Shown: positions 52,590-61,067 of the stretch, one piece after another
Numbering within the stretch: position 1 is the stretch's first letter
How the letters are laid out: the number at the start of each line of letters is the position of its first letter
Assembly: GCA_016788065.1 (NCBI GenBank)
Contig: JAEUTI010000016.1
Coordinates: forward strand, 29,417 to 93,416
Length of the DNA: 64,000 nt
Source: Bacteroidia bacterium
GTDB taxonomy: Bacteria; Bacteroidota; Bacteroidia; AKYH767-A; OLB10
Reading direction: 5' to 3'
Translations under genes and position numbers: made by a program
The notes under the pieces: generated by a model
The model's database searches: none
What the model saw: the letters and a program-made list of their open reading frames with translations, nothing else
Told to the model about the DNA's origin: nothing

Positions 52590-53963
52590 TTATTTCTTCA
52601 TCAATTCAGCATAATTCCTGAAAAAATATGGAATAGTTTCAATGCCTTTCATGAAATTAAATATACCATAATGCTCATTGGGACTGTGTATATCATCCGA
52701 ATTGAGACCGAATCCAAGTAATACAGATTTTAATCCTAATTCTCTTTCAAATAATGCCACAATAGGAATGGAACCGCCTTCCCTTGTTGGTATTGGTTTC
52801 TTACCAAATGTAGTTTCCATTGCAGCGCTTGCCGCCTTATAAGCAATAGAATCGGTTGGGGTAACTACGGGTTCGCCACCATGATGTGGGGTAACTTTTA
52901 CTTTGACCGATTTAGGAGCTATACTTTCAAAATGCTTTTGGAAGAGTGCTGTAATTTTATCAGAAGTCTGATTTGGTACCAAACGCATGGATATTTTAGC
53001 AAAGGCTTTTGAAGGTAAAACTGTTTTGGCACCTTCTCCAATATAGCCGCCCCAGATTCCGTTCAGTTCAAAACTTGGACGGATAGAAGTTCTTTCATTA
53101 GTAGTAAATCCTGATTCTCCATGTACATCATTTATCTGAAGGTCTTTTTTATAATCTTCCAGACTAAAAGGAGCTTTAGCCATTTCAGCACGTTCTTCAG
53201 CGCTGATTTCAACTACATCATCATAAAAACCAGGGATAGTGATATGATTATTTTCGTCTTTGGTAGCAGCAATCATCTCACATAAAACTTGTATTGGATT
53301 GGCAACAGCACCACCATAAACACCGGAATGCAAATCACGGTTAGGTCCGGTTACTTCAACTTCCACATAAGAAAGACCACGTAATCCAACCGTGATAGAA
53401 GGCACATCATTAGCAATCATTGAGGTATCAGATATGAGAATTACATCTGCTTTCAAACGTGCCTTATTGTTTCTTACAAAATCTCCAAGATTTACGGAAC
53501 CAACTTCCTCTTCACCTTCAATCAAAAATTTAACATTGCATGAAAGCGCCTGATTTTTCATCATGCTTTCGAATGCTTTCATGTGCATAAAAACCTGGCC
53601 CTTATCATCGCATGAACCTCTGGCATAAATTTTCTCATCTTTAATTACAGGTTCAAAGGGAGGAGAATGCCACAGATCGAGCGGGTCGGCAGGCTGCACA
53701 TCGTAATGTCCATAAACCAATACCGTTGGTAATGATGCATCAATTATTTTTTCGCCATAAACAATGGGATGACCTTTAGTTTGACAAATTTCAACTTTTT
53801 CAGCACCGGCAGCAATCAGATTTTTGCTTATGAAATCAGCTGCTTTCTGAACATCGTCCTTATATTTTGAATCGGCACTTACAGAAGGGATTCTGAGCAA
53901 TTCGAATAGCTCTTTTAAGAATTGGTCTTTATGTGATGCAATGTAACTTTGTACTTTTTCCAT
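52590..53963 (-). CDS. M20 family dipeptidase (CNDP-like)
   Basis: The 457-residue protein has the M20 zinc-peptidase order: VLVYGHYDVQP (His and Asp), ARGSCDDKGQVF (bridging Asp), EGEEEVGS (Glu pair including the general base), and a late His (DDIHSPNEHYG). The lid domain starts with GLRGLSYVEVEVTG. It hydrolyses dipeptides such as Xaa-His or carnosine types in the cytoplasm, since no signal peptide is present. It follows fabD after 21 bases on the same strand. Confidence 0.9.
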   Translation of the reverse strand: MEKVQSYIASHKDQFLKELFELLRIPSVSADSKYKDDVQKAADFISKNLIAAGAEKVEICQTKGHPIVYGEKIIDASLPTVLVYGHYDVQPADPLDLWHSPPFEPVIKDEKIYARGSCDDKGQVFMHMKAFESMMKNQALSCNVKFLIEGEEEVGSVNLGDFVRNNKARLKADVILISDTSMIANDVPSITVGLRGLSYVEVEVTGPNRDLHSGVYGGAVANPIQVLCEMIAATKDENNHITIPGFYDDVVEISAEERAEMAKAPFSLEDYKKDLQINDVHGESGFTTNERTSIRPSFELNGIWGGYIGEGAKTVLPSKAFAKISMRLVPNQTSDKITALFQKHFESIAPKSVKVKVTPHHGGEPVVTPTDSIAYKAASAAMETTFGKKPIPTREGGSIPIVALFERELGLKSVLLGFGLNSDDIHSPNEHYGIFNFMKGIETIPYFFRNYAELMKK

Positions 53964-53984
53964 AATTTTAAAGAATTATTCTAT

Positions 53985-54860
53985 TTAGGAAGCAGCAATC
54001 TCCGCTTCTCTGTTAATTTTCTTTACCAGTCCCTGTAATACTTTACCGGGGCCCACTTCAACAAAAGTCTTAGCACCTTGCTCAATCATATTTTGAATGG
54101 TTTGTGTCCATCGCACAGGAGCGGTCAATTGATCCACCAAATTTTTGCGAATAATATTTGGATCACTTGATGGCATAGCATTTACATTCTGAAACACGGG
54201 ACAAACAGGATTGTTAAAGTTTGTGGCATCTATGGCAGCAGCAAGTTTCATGCGTGCAGGCTCCATTAAGGGTGAATGGAATGCTCCTCCAACATTTAAT
54301 AATAATGCTCTCTTAGCTCCTGCTGCTGTTAGCTTTTCACAAGCAATTTTAACTCCATCTATAGTTCCGGAAATTACTATCTGTCCGGGACAGTTGTAAT
54401 TTGCAGGCACAACCACATCGTTTACTGATGCACAAATTTCTTCAATAATTTTATCATCCAGGCCCAGGATAGCCGCCATGGTGGACGGACTAGCCTCACA
54501 TGCTTCCTGCATGGCATTAGCTCTTGCAATAACCAAACGCAGCGCATCTTCAAACTCCAGGGTTTTATTAGCAACAAGTGCTGAGAATTCACCGAGAGAA
54601 TGACCTGCAACCATGTCGGGCTGAAAAGAGTCACCTAAATGCCTGGCCGCTATTACTGAGTGAAGAAAAATAGCAGGTTGTGTAACGTTCGTTTGTTTAA
54701 GATCTTCATCGGTACCGGCAAACATCAAATCAGTAATTCTGAATCCCAGAATTTCATTGGCACGCTCAAACATTGCTTTCGATGGTTCGGAATTATCATA
54801 GAGTTCTTTACCCATTCCGACAAATTGAGACCCCTGACCGGGGAACAAGTATGCTTTCAT
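53985..54860 (-). CDS. fabD: Malonyl-CoA:acyl carrier protein transacylase
   Basis: The 291-residue protein has FPGQGSQFVGMGKELYD at the N-terminus, the GHSLGEFSAL nucleophile motif, and GGAFHSPLM with the catalytic His, plus the late VEVGPGKVLQGLVKK. It loads malonyl groups onto acyl carrier protein, the entry to fatty-acid elongation. It is transcribed before the dipeptidase gene and stands apart from other fab genes in this window. Confidence 0.95.
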   Translation of the reverse strand: MKAYLFPGQGSQFVGMGKELYDNSEPSKAMFERANEILGFRITDLMFAGTDEDLKQTNVTQPAIFLHSVIAARHLGDSFQPDMVAGHSLGEFSALVANKTLEFEDALRLVIARANAMQEACEASPSTMAAILGLDDKIIEEICASVNDVVVPANYNCPGQIVISGTIDGVKIACEKLTAAGAKRALLLNVGGAFHSPLMEPARMKLAAAIDATNFNNPVCPVFQNVNAMPSSDPNIIRKNLVDQLTAPVRWTQTIQNMIEQGAKTFVEVGPGKVLQGLVKKINREAEIAAS

Positions 54861-54924
54861 AATATCAGAAATTTTGCACGATTTTAATCAAAACTGCGCT
54901 GATTTCAAAGCAACTATCTCAACT

Positions 54925-55542
54925 TCACACAAAACGTTTGCCAATCAGGCTGATAAATTCACTGCGGGTTTTCTCGTTTTCGAATTCACCTGTAAAAGCA
55001 GATGTGGTTGTTAGCGAATTCTGCTTTTGAATTCCCCTCATTTGCATACATAAGTGGTGTGCTTCAATGACCACAGCTACTCCGAGAGGTTTTAAAGTAT
55101 TTTCAATACAATCCCGAATTTGAGTAGTCAATCTTTCCTGAACCTGCAATCTCCTGGAATATGCATCCACAACACGGGGAATTTTACTCAAACCAACAAT
55201 GTGTTTATTGGGGATATATGCCACATGTGCTTTGCCAAAAAATGGCAACAAATGATGTTCACAAAGCGAATACAACTCAATATCTTTTACAATTACCATT
55301 TGCTGGTAATCTTCTCTGAACTTCGCTGAAAGAAGTATCTTTTCAGGATCTAGATCATATCCATGTGTCAGGAACTGCATGGCTTTAGCCACCCTTTCAG
55401 GGGTTTTCAGCAATCCTTCGCGGTTGGGGTCCTCTCCTACCTCTTTTAAAACAGTCAGGTATGCAGCTGAGAGTGCTTCAATTTTAATTTGATTGTATTG
55501 ATCAATTTTCGTGTAGCCGTCGTTGTTGTTATCGTGATTCAT
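54925..55542 (-). CDS. folE: GTP cyclohydrolase I
   Basis: The 205-residue protein has the zinc site [20 protein letters not shown] and HLCMQMRGI, and [17 protein letters not shown] at the N-terminus. It opens GTP to 7,8-dihydroneopterin triphosphate for folate, queuosine or biopterin-like compounds. It follows the 6-pyruvoyltetrahydropterin synthase homologue after 24 bases, so both act in one pterin-making unit. Confidence 0.95.
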   Translation of the reverse strand: MNHDNNNDGYTKIDQYNQIKIEALSAAYLTVLKEVGEDPNREGLLKTPERVAKAMQFLTHGYDLDPEKILLSAKFREDYQQMVIVKDIELYSLCEHHLLPFFGKAHVAYIPNKHIVGLSKIPRVVDAYSRRLQVQERLTTQIRDCIENTLKPLGVAVVIEAHHLCMQMRGIQKQNSLTTTSAFTGEFENEKTRSEFISLIGKRFV

Positions 55543-55566
55543 GCTATTTATTCTTACTTCTGATTC

Positions 55567-55983
55567 TTACAATGTTCCAAAATATTCAACAAAATTATTT
55601 TCAGTCTCATACAATTTTATGCTATGCAGATGTCCTCCTGCAGCTGTAATTTCATCTGCTAACTGCTCCCAGATAGCTTGAGCAAGGACCTCCGTAGAAG
55701 GCATCTTTCCACTCATAAAATCAACATCCAGATTAATATTTTTGTGATCCAATTTATTAATGACTTTTTCTTTTATCAAAACCGAAAGTCTTTTCAAATC
55801 CATCACAAATCCAGTAACCGGATCAGGATTCCCTTTCACAGTTACATAAAGTTCATAGTTGTGACCATGCCAGTTAGGATTGGAACATTTGCCAAAAACT
55901 TCCATATTCTTTTCATCACTCCAGGTTGGAATGTGTAATTTGTGCGCTGCATTAAAACGTTCTCTGCGTGTAACGAATACCAT
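55567..55983 (-). CDS. queD: 6-carboxytetrahydropterin synthase / 6-pyruvoyltetrahydropterin synthase family (QueD-like)
   Basis: The 138-residue protein has FNAAHKLHIP with a zinc His, GKCSNPNWHGHNYEL with the catalytic Cys and paired His ligands, and KLYETENNFVEY near the end. Substrate is dihydroneopterin triphosphate, the product of the adjacent folE. A queuosine-route role (QueD) is most common, but biopterin-type synthesis is possible; the gene symbol is therefore tentative. A TACCTTTG at 56045-56038 may be its -7 element. Confidence 0.85.
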   Translation of the reverse strand: MVFVTRRERFNAAHKLHIPTWSDEKNMEVFGKCSNPNWHGHNYELYVTVKGNPDPVTGFVMDLKRLSVLIKEKVINKLDHKNINLDVDFMSGKMPSTEVLAQAIWEQLADEITAAGGHLHSIKLYETENNFVEYFGTL

Positions 55984-56037
55984 TCAATAAAATGATTTTA
56001 AATGTGGTGAAAATTGTAGTATTTTGCGGTTATCAAG

Positions 56038-56045
56038 CAAAGGTA
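56038..56045 (-). promoter_or_regulatory. Candidate -7 element of the queD-folE unit
   Basis: On the minus strand TACCTTTG, 54 bases before the start at 55983; no -33 TTG is at the usual distance. Confidence 0.35.
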
Positions 56046-56106
56046 TGAAATCAATGCCTCTTATAACATTTCTGCCCCCTTCACTGTTCTAATATAAAGC
56101 AAATAA

Positions 56107-56799
56107 ATGTTAAAAATTTTAATTGTTGCAGCAACAGCTAAGGAATCTGCCTTTCTTGTTTCAGGAAAGTTAAAGAAATCTACTCCACACCTAATTTCGG
56201 TTACTGCCACAAATGCATTTCATGTAGATTTACTCATTACCGGTCCTGGAATTGTGGCTACTACTTTTGGAATGACGAAAGTTTTGGAAAATAATGATTA
56301 TCAGCTTGCTATAAATATCGGAATTTGTGGCTCACTAGATAAAACATTGCGTCCGGTGAAGCTGGTAAATATAACATCCGATCAATTTGGAGATTTCGGC
56401 ATCGAAAACAACCTTGAATTTGTGCCTGCATTTTCAACAGGTTTATTTCCAAATCAAGCGGGAATTCATACTAAAGGAGTATTAAAATCAACTAACAAAC
56501 TAAATATCAATAGTTTAAAAGCAATACCGAAGCGTAATGGCATCACGGTTCAAAAAGTACATGGTTCCACTAAAAGTGCCCGGGAAGCATTTAACCGATT
56601 CGGTCCTGTTATGGAATCAATGGAAGGAGCTGCCTTTTTTTATGTTGCGAATCAATATCGGGTTCAATCACTACAAATCAGGGCTATTTCCAATATGGTT
56701 GAAAAACGTAATCGCAAAGCCTGGAAAATCGACGATGCTATTGATGCCTTAGCCGGGTATGTTTCATTGTTATTACTGGATTTACAATCCCTAAAATGA
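56107..56799 (+). CDS. mqnB: Futalosine hydrolase
   Basis: The 230-residue nucleosidase-fold protein has ILIVAATAKESAFL at the start, LLITGPGIVATTFGMTKVLE, INIGICGSLD, and the ESMEGAAFFYVANQY ribose-binding segment with the two Glu residues. The last region SNMVEKRNRKAWKIDDAIDAL is typical of futalosine hydrolase. It cleaves futalosine to hypoxanthine and dehypoxanthine futalosine, a step of the alternative menaquinone pathway. Other mqn genes are not in the window. Confidence 0.88.
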   Translation: MLKILIVAATAKESAFLVSGKLKKSTPHLISVTATNAFHVDLLITGPGIVATTFGMTKVLENNDYQLAINIGICGSLDKTLRPVKLVNITSDQFGDFGIENNLEFVPAFSTGLFPNQAGIHTKGVLKSTNKLNINSLKAIPKRNGITVQKVHGSTKSAREAFNRFGPVMESMEGAAFFYVANQYRVQSLQIRAISNMVEKRNRKAWKIDDAIDALAGYVSLLLLDLQSLK

Positions 56800-56815
56800 A
56801 CTATTGCGACTCCTT

Positions 56816-57469
56816 ATGAAACAAAAAGAAGTCACTCCTATTCCTCCGTTGCACGTCAGGAAATTGCTGGAATCAGGTGAAGGTGATCAGCTTGACTACA
56901 AGAAAGAAGTCAGCAGTGAGCACAAGATTGCCAAAACGATGGTTTCATTCGCCAATCACAAAGGCGGAAGATTGCTCATTGGAGTGAATGACAACAGAAC
57001 TATTCATGGAATTGCAGTTGAAGAAGAAAAATTCATGCTGGAAAAGGCAGCAGGATTTTATTGTAAACCTCCTATTGATATTGAAATAACCACCTGGAAA
57101 ATTGGCAAAAGAAATATCCTGGAAGTTGTTATTCCAAGAGGTGAACATAAGCCATATTATGCTTTGGCTGAAGATGAAAAATGGTGGGCATATATCCGCG
57201 TTAAGGATCAATCGCTGTTGGCAAGCAAAGTAGTACTTGATGTACTTAAAAGAGAAGGCGATGGCAGCGATACACTTGTTGAATTTTCAAGCAAAGAAAA
57301 GGCATTACTTGACTATCTGAAAGAGCATCCGAAAATTACACTGAATCAGTATTGCAAACTCATTAACATTTCGAGACGAAGAGCAACCGGAATATTGGTA
57401 AATCTGATCAGAATGGGTGTAATCAGGGCTCATGCTCATGAAACTCCGGAATTTTATACGCTAAGCTGA
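56816..57469 (+). CDS. AlbA_2 (Schlafen-type) domain protein with winged-helix C-terminus
   Basis: I start at the ATG at 56816 (MKQKEVTPIP), not the TTG at 56804. The 217-residue protein has the AlbA_2 fold: ESGEGDQLDYKKEVSS, VSFANHKGGRLLIGVNDNRTIHG, and KPYYALAEDEKWWAYIRVKDQSL. The C-terminal 65 residues form a winged helix (ITLNQYCKLINISRRRATGIL). AlbA_2 proteins may bind nucleic acids and act as regulators. It is 16 bases after mqnB, so co-transcribed, and its regulatory target is unknown. Confidence 0.8.
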   Translation: MKQKEVTPIPPLHVRKLLESGEGDQLDYKKEVSSEHKIAKTMVSFANHKGGRLLIGVNDNRTIHGIAVEEEKFMLEKAAGFYCKPPIDIEITTWKIGKRNILEVVIPRGEHKPYYALAEDEKWWAYIRVKDQSLLASKVVLDVLKREGDGSDTLVEFSSKEKALLDYLKEHPKITLNQYCKLINISRRRATGILVNLIRMGVIRAHAHETPEFYTLS

Positions 57470-57501
57470 GATTTCTCATAGGAAATGCGAACAGATTTGT
57501 G

Positions 57502-57509
57502 TACATTTG
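57502..57509 (+). promoter_or_regulatory. Candidate -7 element of the YtxH/holin operon
   Basis: TACATTTG lies 46 bases before the ATG at 57556. Confidence 0.4.
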
Positions 57510-57555
57510 ATCTGTATTGATTTACTATTGTTAATTTGAAAAAGGAACTCATAAA

Positions 57556-57753
57556 ATGGGAAATAATTCTAAAATCCTTCTGGCATTATTAGCCGGGGCA
57601 GCAGCCGGAGTTGCAATTGGCATTTTGATTGCACCTGATAAAGGTTCTGAAAGCAGAAAAAAAATAACCGATACTGCAAAAAAACTTGCAGATACCTTGT
57701 TAACCAAAGCCGAGGAAACTTTGGATGAAATGGCCGGAAAAACTAAAGTCTGA
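57556..57753 (+). CDS. YtxH domain protein
   Basis: The 65-residue protein has one Gly/Ala-rich hydrophobic helix (ILLALLAGAAAGVAIGILIAP) followed by an amphipathic helix (SESRKKITDTAKKLADTLL) typical of the YtxH family. These small envelope proteins respond to general stress; function is not settled. It is the first of three co-directional small genes with overlaps. Confidence 0.85.
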   Translation: MGNNSKILLALLAGAAAGVAIGILIAPDKGSESRKKITDTAKKLADTLLTKAEETLDEMAGKTKV

Positions 57754-57764
57754 ATCAGAAACTT

Positions 57765-58127
57765 ATGGAAAATATTAAACCTGCAATTGAAAATATTGCT
57801 GAAGACCTGAAAGAGTATGTTGAAACCAGCATAACTTTATACAAACATCAGGCTACACAAAAAGGTGCAGAGGTTGCTTCAGCTGCCATTATCAATCTTC
57901 TGATAGCATTCTTCATAGGATCGGCTTTACTGTTTGGAAGTATTGCCTGTTCGCTGTATCTGTCGGAATTACTTGGTCATTCTTATGCCGGATTTCTAAT
58001 TATGACAGGCTTCTATGCTTTACTAGGATTTGTCATCGTTTTAACCAAAGACAAGTGGCTAAAAAACCGGCTGGTTGATGGTTTTATAAAATCAATTTAT
58101 AAAGATCAGCATGAAAACAAAAATTGA
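57765..58127 (+). CDS. Holin-like (phage holin superfamily III/Pfam PF07332) membrane protein
   Basis: The 120-residue protein has an amphipathic N-terminal helix (residues 1-45), two membrane helices (about 47-70, AAIINLLIAFFIGSALLFGS; 77-99, GFLIMTGFYALLGFVIVLT) and a basic tail. Proteins of this kind appear beside YtxH in Bacteroidota as stress or envelope operons, and are not phage holins. It overlaps the next gene by 17 bases. Confidence 0.75.
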   Translation: MENIKPAIENIAEDLKEYVETSITLYKHQATQKGAEVASAAIINLLIAFFIGSALLFGSIACSLYLSELLGHSYAGFLIMTGFYALLGFVIVLTKDKWLKNRLVDGFIKSIYKDQHENKN

Positions 58128-58539
58128 TTCACTGGCAACTTTGCAACTTGAAATTGACCGGCTGAAAAGTCTGAAAGCTGCTAATGACATTAAACTGAAG
58201 CAATCATTTCAGCACTTATCGAATGAATTAAAACCTGTCAATCTCATTAAAAGCACATTTAATTCCATCACCAAAGACAGTGAACTAAAAACGCAGATTC
58301 AATCAAAGGGACTTGAGGCTGCATTAGGTTTTATAGTTACGAACCTGCTGTTTAAAAATGCAAATCCGGTGATTCGCACAGCAGCTACACTTTTCGGAAC
58401 CACCTTTGCTTCCAAACTTTTTGGTGAAGATTCAGGAAATATTATAGGAAGGATCAAAAATCTTTATCAAAAGATTAAGGAGAAGAGTCCTGATGAAGTA
58501 AACAAACCTTTTGACGAAGGCGATATTTACAAGGGTTAA
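58111..58539 (+). CDS. Hypothetical protein of the YtxH/holin operon
   Basis: The 142-residue, basic, helical protein has a coiled N-terminus (LATLQLEIDRLKSLKAAND) and a weak hydrophobic centre (GLEAALGFIVTNLLFKNANPVIRTAATLFGTT). It overlaps the holin-like gene by 17 bases, so translation is probably coupled. I know no function. A peripheral membrane partner of the holin-like protein is plausible. Its stop is 4 bases from the convergent sugar-dehydrogenase gene. Confidence 0.7.
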   Translation: MKTKIDSLATLQLEIDRLKSLKAANDIKLKQSFQHLSNELKPVNLIKSTFNSITKDSELKTQIQSKGLEAALGFIVTNLLFKNANPVIRTAATLFGTTFASKLFGEDSGNIIGRIKNLYQKIKEKSPDEVNKPFDEGDIYKG

Positions 58540-58543
58540 TTAT

Positions 58544-60403
58544 TTATTGTATTACCAATTTGGTAATTTTTCTATTGCCAGCCTGCATAACATTCACTAA
58601 ATAAATTCCTTTCGATAAGTTGGCGCCATCAATTACAAAAGAATTGGTTGCTCCGGAAATGTCAGCATGCTGACAAACTGTCCCTTTCATATCAATAACC
58701 TCTAAACCGGAAACTTGTCCTTTCGAAGCATCCCAGGTAATTATCGTTTTTCCTGAAGCCGGATTTGGAGAAATAGTAATACCGCTATTGTTTTCCAAAT
58801 CGGGAAGAGATAAACAATCATCCACAAGCACTGAAACACTGTAAGGAATAACACATCCATTACCTGCATCATAGGTGTAAGTAATCAGATGAGTTCCTAC
58901 ACCTGCGCTGGATGGTTGGAAAGAATTCCCTGTTACTCCTGCCCCCGAAAAAGTACCACCTGCAGGTGTTCCTGATAAATTAACAGCAGATCCATTCACA
59001 CAAATAACCTGCGGCAATCCGCTAAAGAATACATTCGCTGATGGATTCAATATGAGTGTGACCGTATCAGAAAAGTTGACACATCCGGAACCATTAGTAA
59101 CCCTTACATGATAATTTCCTGAAACCGATGTATTATATGTGGCTGTGGCAGCTAAAGGTAATGGCGCACCATTCTGAAACCATTGATATGAAAATCCAGG
59201 GAAGAAGGGTGTTTTTAAAGAGTAAGAAGAAGTACAGGAAGTGATTGTGTCCTCATTGGATATAAATGCAGTTGGCAAACAGGAAGCATCAGTCAGCTTT
59301 AGTACCCCACTGGTATTTTTCCCCACATACAATTCCCCATATCTGTCCTGGCCAAAAGTAGTGTATTCATATAGTGTTGCTCCCCCCAAAGAATTATGAA
59401 CGAATGTACCATTGCCTGCCGGTGTGAGTGTTTGTATTTCACCGGTACAATAATCTGCAAAGAAGTATTTCCCAAACCATGCAGCATATTGCGCCCCACG
59501 GTAAACATAACCACCGGTTACTGAGCAAGGGGGGAAATGACCATAAGTATAAACCGGTTCAGTAAGTGCGGAAGCAGGCAGGCAACCAACTGTATCAAAA
59601 ACAGCAACTCCTTCATAACATCTCCAACCATAATTTTCGCCACCAGCACTTGAGGCAGGCTGAAAATTAATTTCTTCCCAAAGATTTTGTCCAACATCAC
59701 CTATCCAGAAATCACCGGTAAGTTTGTCGAATGAAACCCTCCATGGATTTCTGACTCCAACAGCCCAGATGTGAGGATTTGCAACTGAAGATCCATAATA
59801 GGGGTTGCTGCCCGGTATGCTGTAACCGGAAGGAGTATTAACGTCGATACGCAAAATTTTACCTAGTAAAAGCTGTTTATTTTGCGCTCTGTTTCCGGGA
59901 TCTCCTCCTGCTCCACCATCACCAAGTGCGATATATAGGTACCCATCTGGACCAAAGTGCATGGAACCTCCATTATGATTTGGATAAGGCTGTGCAACTG
60001 TGAATAAAATTTCTTCATTTAACGAATCAGCAACATCAGGATTTCCGGCACTCACCAGAAAGCGGGAGACTACTGTATTTCCGGCCAAATTGGTATAATT
60101 CACATAAAATCGTCCATCACTGGCATAGGTTGGACTAAATGCCAATCCCAGTAACCCTTGCTCTGATGAATTATCATTTACTTTGGAAGTAATGCTTAAA
60201 AAGGGGGTTGGAAGCAAATTTCCGGACAAATCAGATATTCTGATACGGCCTTCCTGTTCGACAATGAAAAGTCTGTCGTCGCCAACATTGGTTATATCGG
60301 TTACTTTATTTACGGCACTTACAAATGGGGTAAGTGTCAATTGAGCTTGCATGGAAACGCAAGATACCAGAAGAAGAATCAGAGAGAAATATACTTTTTT
60401 CAT
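58544..60403 (-). CDS. T9SS-exported PQQ-dependent sugar dehydrogenase
   Basis: The 619-residue protein has a signal peptide (KVYFSLILLLVSCVSMQAQ) and a six-bladed propeller like soluble glucose/aldose dehydrogenases: RLFIVEQEGRIRI, SEQGLLGLAFSPTY, NHNGGSMHFGPDGYLYIALG, GDGGAGGDPGNRAQN, and VRNPWRVSFD. A sequence of Ig-like/SprB-type strands (WFQNGAPLPLAATATYN) follows, then a T9SS C-terminal domain starting ITISPNPASGKT. It should oxidise sugars outside the cell with PQQ; PQQ synthesis genes are not in the window. The active-site His in HNGGSMHFG is present. Confidence 0.88.
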   Translation of the reverse strand: MKKVYFSLILLLVSCVSMQAQLTLTPFVSAVNKVTDITNVGDDRLFIVEQEGRIRISDLSGNLLPTPFLSITSKVNDNSSEQGLLGLAFSPTYASDGRFYVNYTNLAGNTVVSRFLVSAGNPDVADSLNEEILFTVAQPYPNHNGGSMHFGPDGYLYIALGDGGAGGDPGNRAQNKQLLLGKILRIDVNTPSGYSIPGSNPYYGSSVANPHIWAVGVRNPWRVSFDKLTGDFWIGDVGQNLWEEINFQPASSAGGENYGWRCYEGVAVFDTVGCLPASALTEPVYTYGHFPPCSVTGGYVYRGAQYAAWFGKYFFADYCTGEIQTLTPAGNGTFVHNSLGGATLYEYTTFGQDRYGELYVGKNTSGVLKLTDASCLPTAFISNEDTITSCTSSYSLKTPFFPGFSYQWFQNGAPLPLAATATYNTSVSGNYHVRVTNGSGCVNFSDTVTLILNPSANVFFSGLPQVICVNGSAVNLSGTPAGGTFSGAGVTGNSFQPSSAGVGTHLITYTYDAGNGCVIPYSVSVLVDDCLSLPDLENNSGITISPNPASGKTIITWDASKGQVSGLEVIDMKGTVCQHADISGATNSFVIDGANLSKGIYLVNVMQAGNRKITKLVIQ

Positions 60404-60422
60404 GAATTCATAGATTATGACA

Positions 60423-60430
60423 CAAAATTA
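60423..60430 (-). promoter_or_regulatory. Candidate -7 element of the sugar dehydrogenase gene
   Basis: On the minus strand TAATTTTG, 20 bases before the start at 60403. Confidence 0.45.
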
Positions 60431-60491
60431 CGAATTCAAAATTTCAAAAAGGGAAATGAAATCATTTTTACTTACAGCTTACAAAAAAGGA

Positions 60492-60520
60492 CGGGCTGCA
60501 GCTAATGAACCTGCAGCCCG
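60492..60520 (-). terminator. Intrinsic terminator of the HU gene
   Basis: Perfect 10-bp GC-rich stem CGGGCTGCAG / CTGCAGCCCG with a 9-base loop, and a TTTTTT run next on the minus strand. Confidence 0.88.
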
Positions 60521-60537
60521 CGCTTAGCTTTAATAGC

Positions 60538-60810
60538 TTACTTCACTTTTGATGAAAGTTCAGCTCCTGCTTTAAATTTAGCTACTTTTTTCGCAGCAAT
60601 TTTAATTTCTTTTCCAGTTTGTGGGTTACGACCGGTACGAGCAGCCCTTTTAGCAACTGAGAAAGTACCAAAACCAACTAAAGTAACTTTGTCTCCTTTT
60701 TTAAGAGTTTTAGCAGTTACATTCAGGAAAGCTTCAAGTGCTCTCTGAGCATCTGCTTTCGTGATTTTTGCTTCTGATGCCATAGCATCAACTAATTCAC
60801 CTTTGTTCAT
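60538..60810 (-). CDS. HU family DNA-binding protein
   Basis: The 90-residue basic protein is a standard [42 protein letters not shown] (DNA-binding arm, with the RNPQTG tip) and [13 protein letters not shown]. It bends and compacts DNA as a dimer. It is monocistronic, with a strong terminator. Upstream the minus strand has TACTTTCG-like words but no exact -7 element. Confidence 0.97.
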   Translation of the reverse strand: MNKGELVDAMASEAKITKADAQRALEAFLNVTAKTLKKGDKVTLVGFGTFSVAKRAARTGRNPQTGKEIKIAAKKVAKFKAGAELSSKVK

Positions 60811-61067
60811 TTTAATAGTTTTTAATGGTTAGTAATTGAACACAACGAAAGTATACGAAAGACAGTCATAGTGCAACTTAGCAATGTTCAAATAGCCTGA
60901 ATTGTTGATAAATAGGGGCTTTTGTTGAAAACTAAAGGCTCAAACTCGCTCCCAGAGCAGGTTACAGCAGTTTCATTTTAAAAATAAAACAAAACTCAAA
61001 TGCAGAATTTCAAATCAATATTTGATGGAATCCTATGGAATCACTTATTGATTAATTGGAAACCGAT

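Noticed and set aside
57765..58127. Prophage remnant because of the holin-like protein
   Set aside because: No other phage gene is near, and the neighbours are a YtxH protein and a housekeeping-type region.
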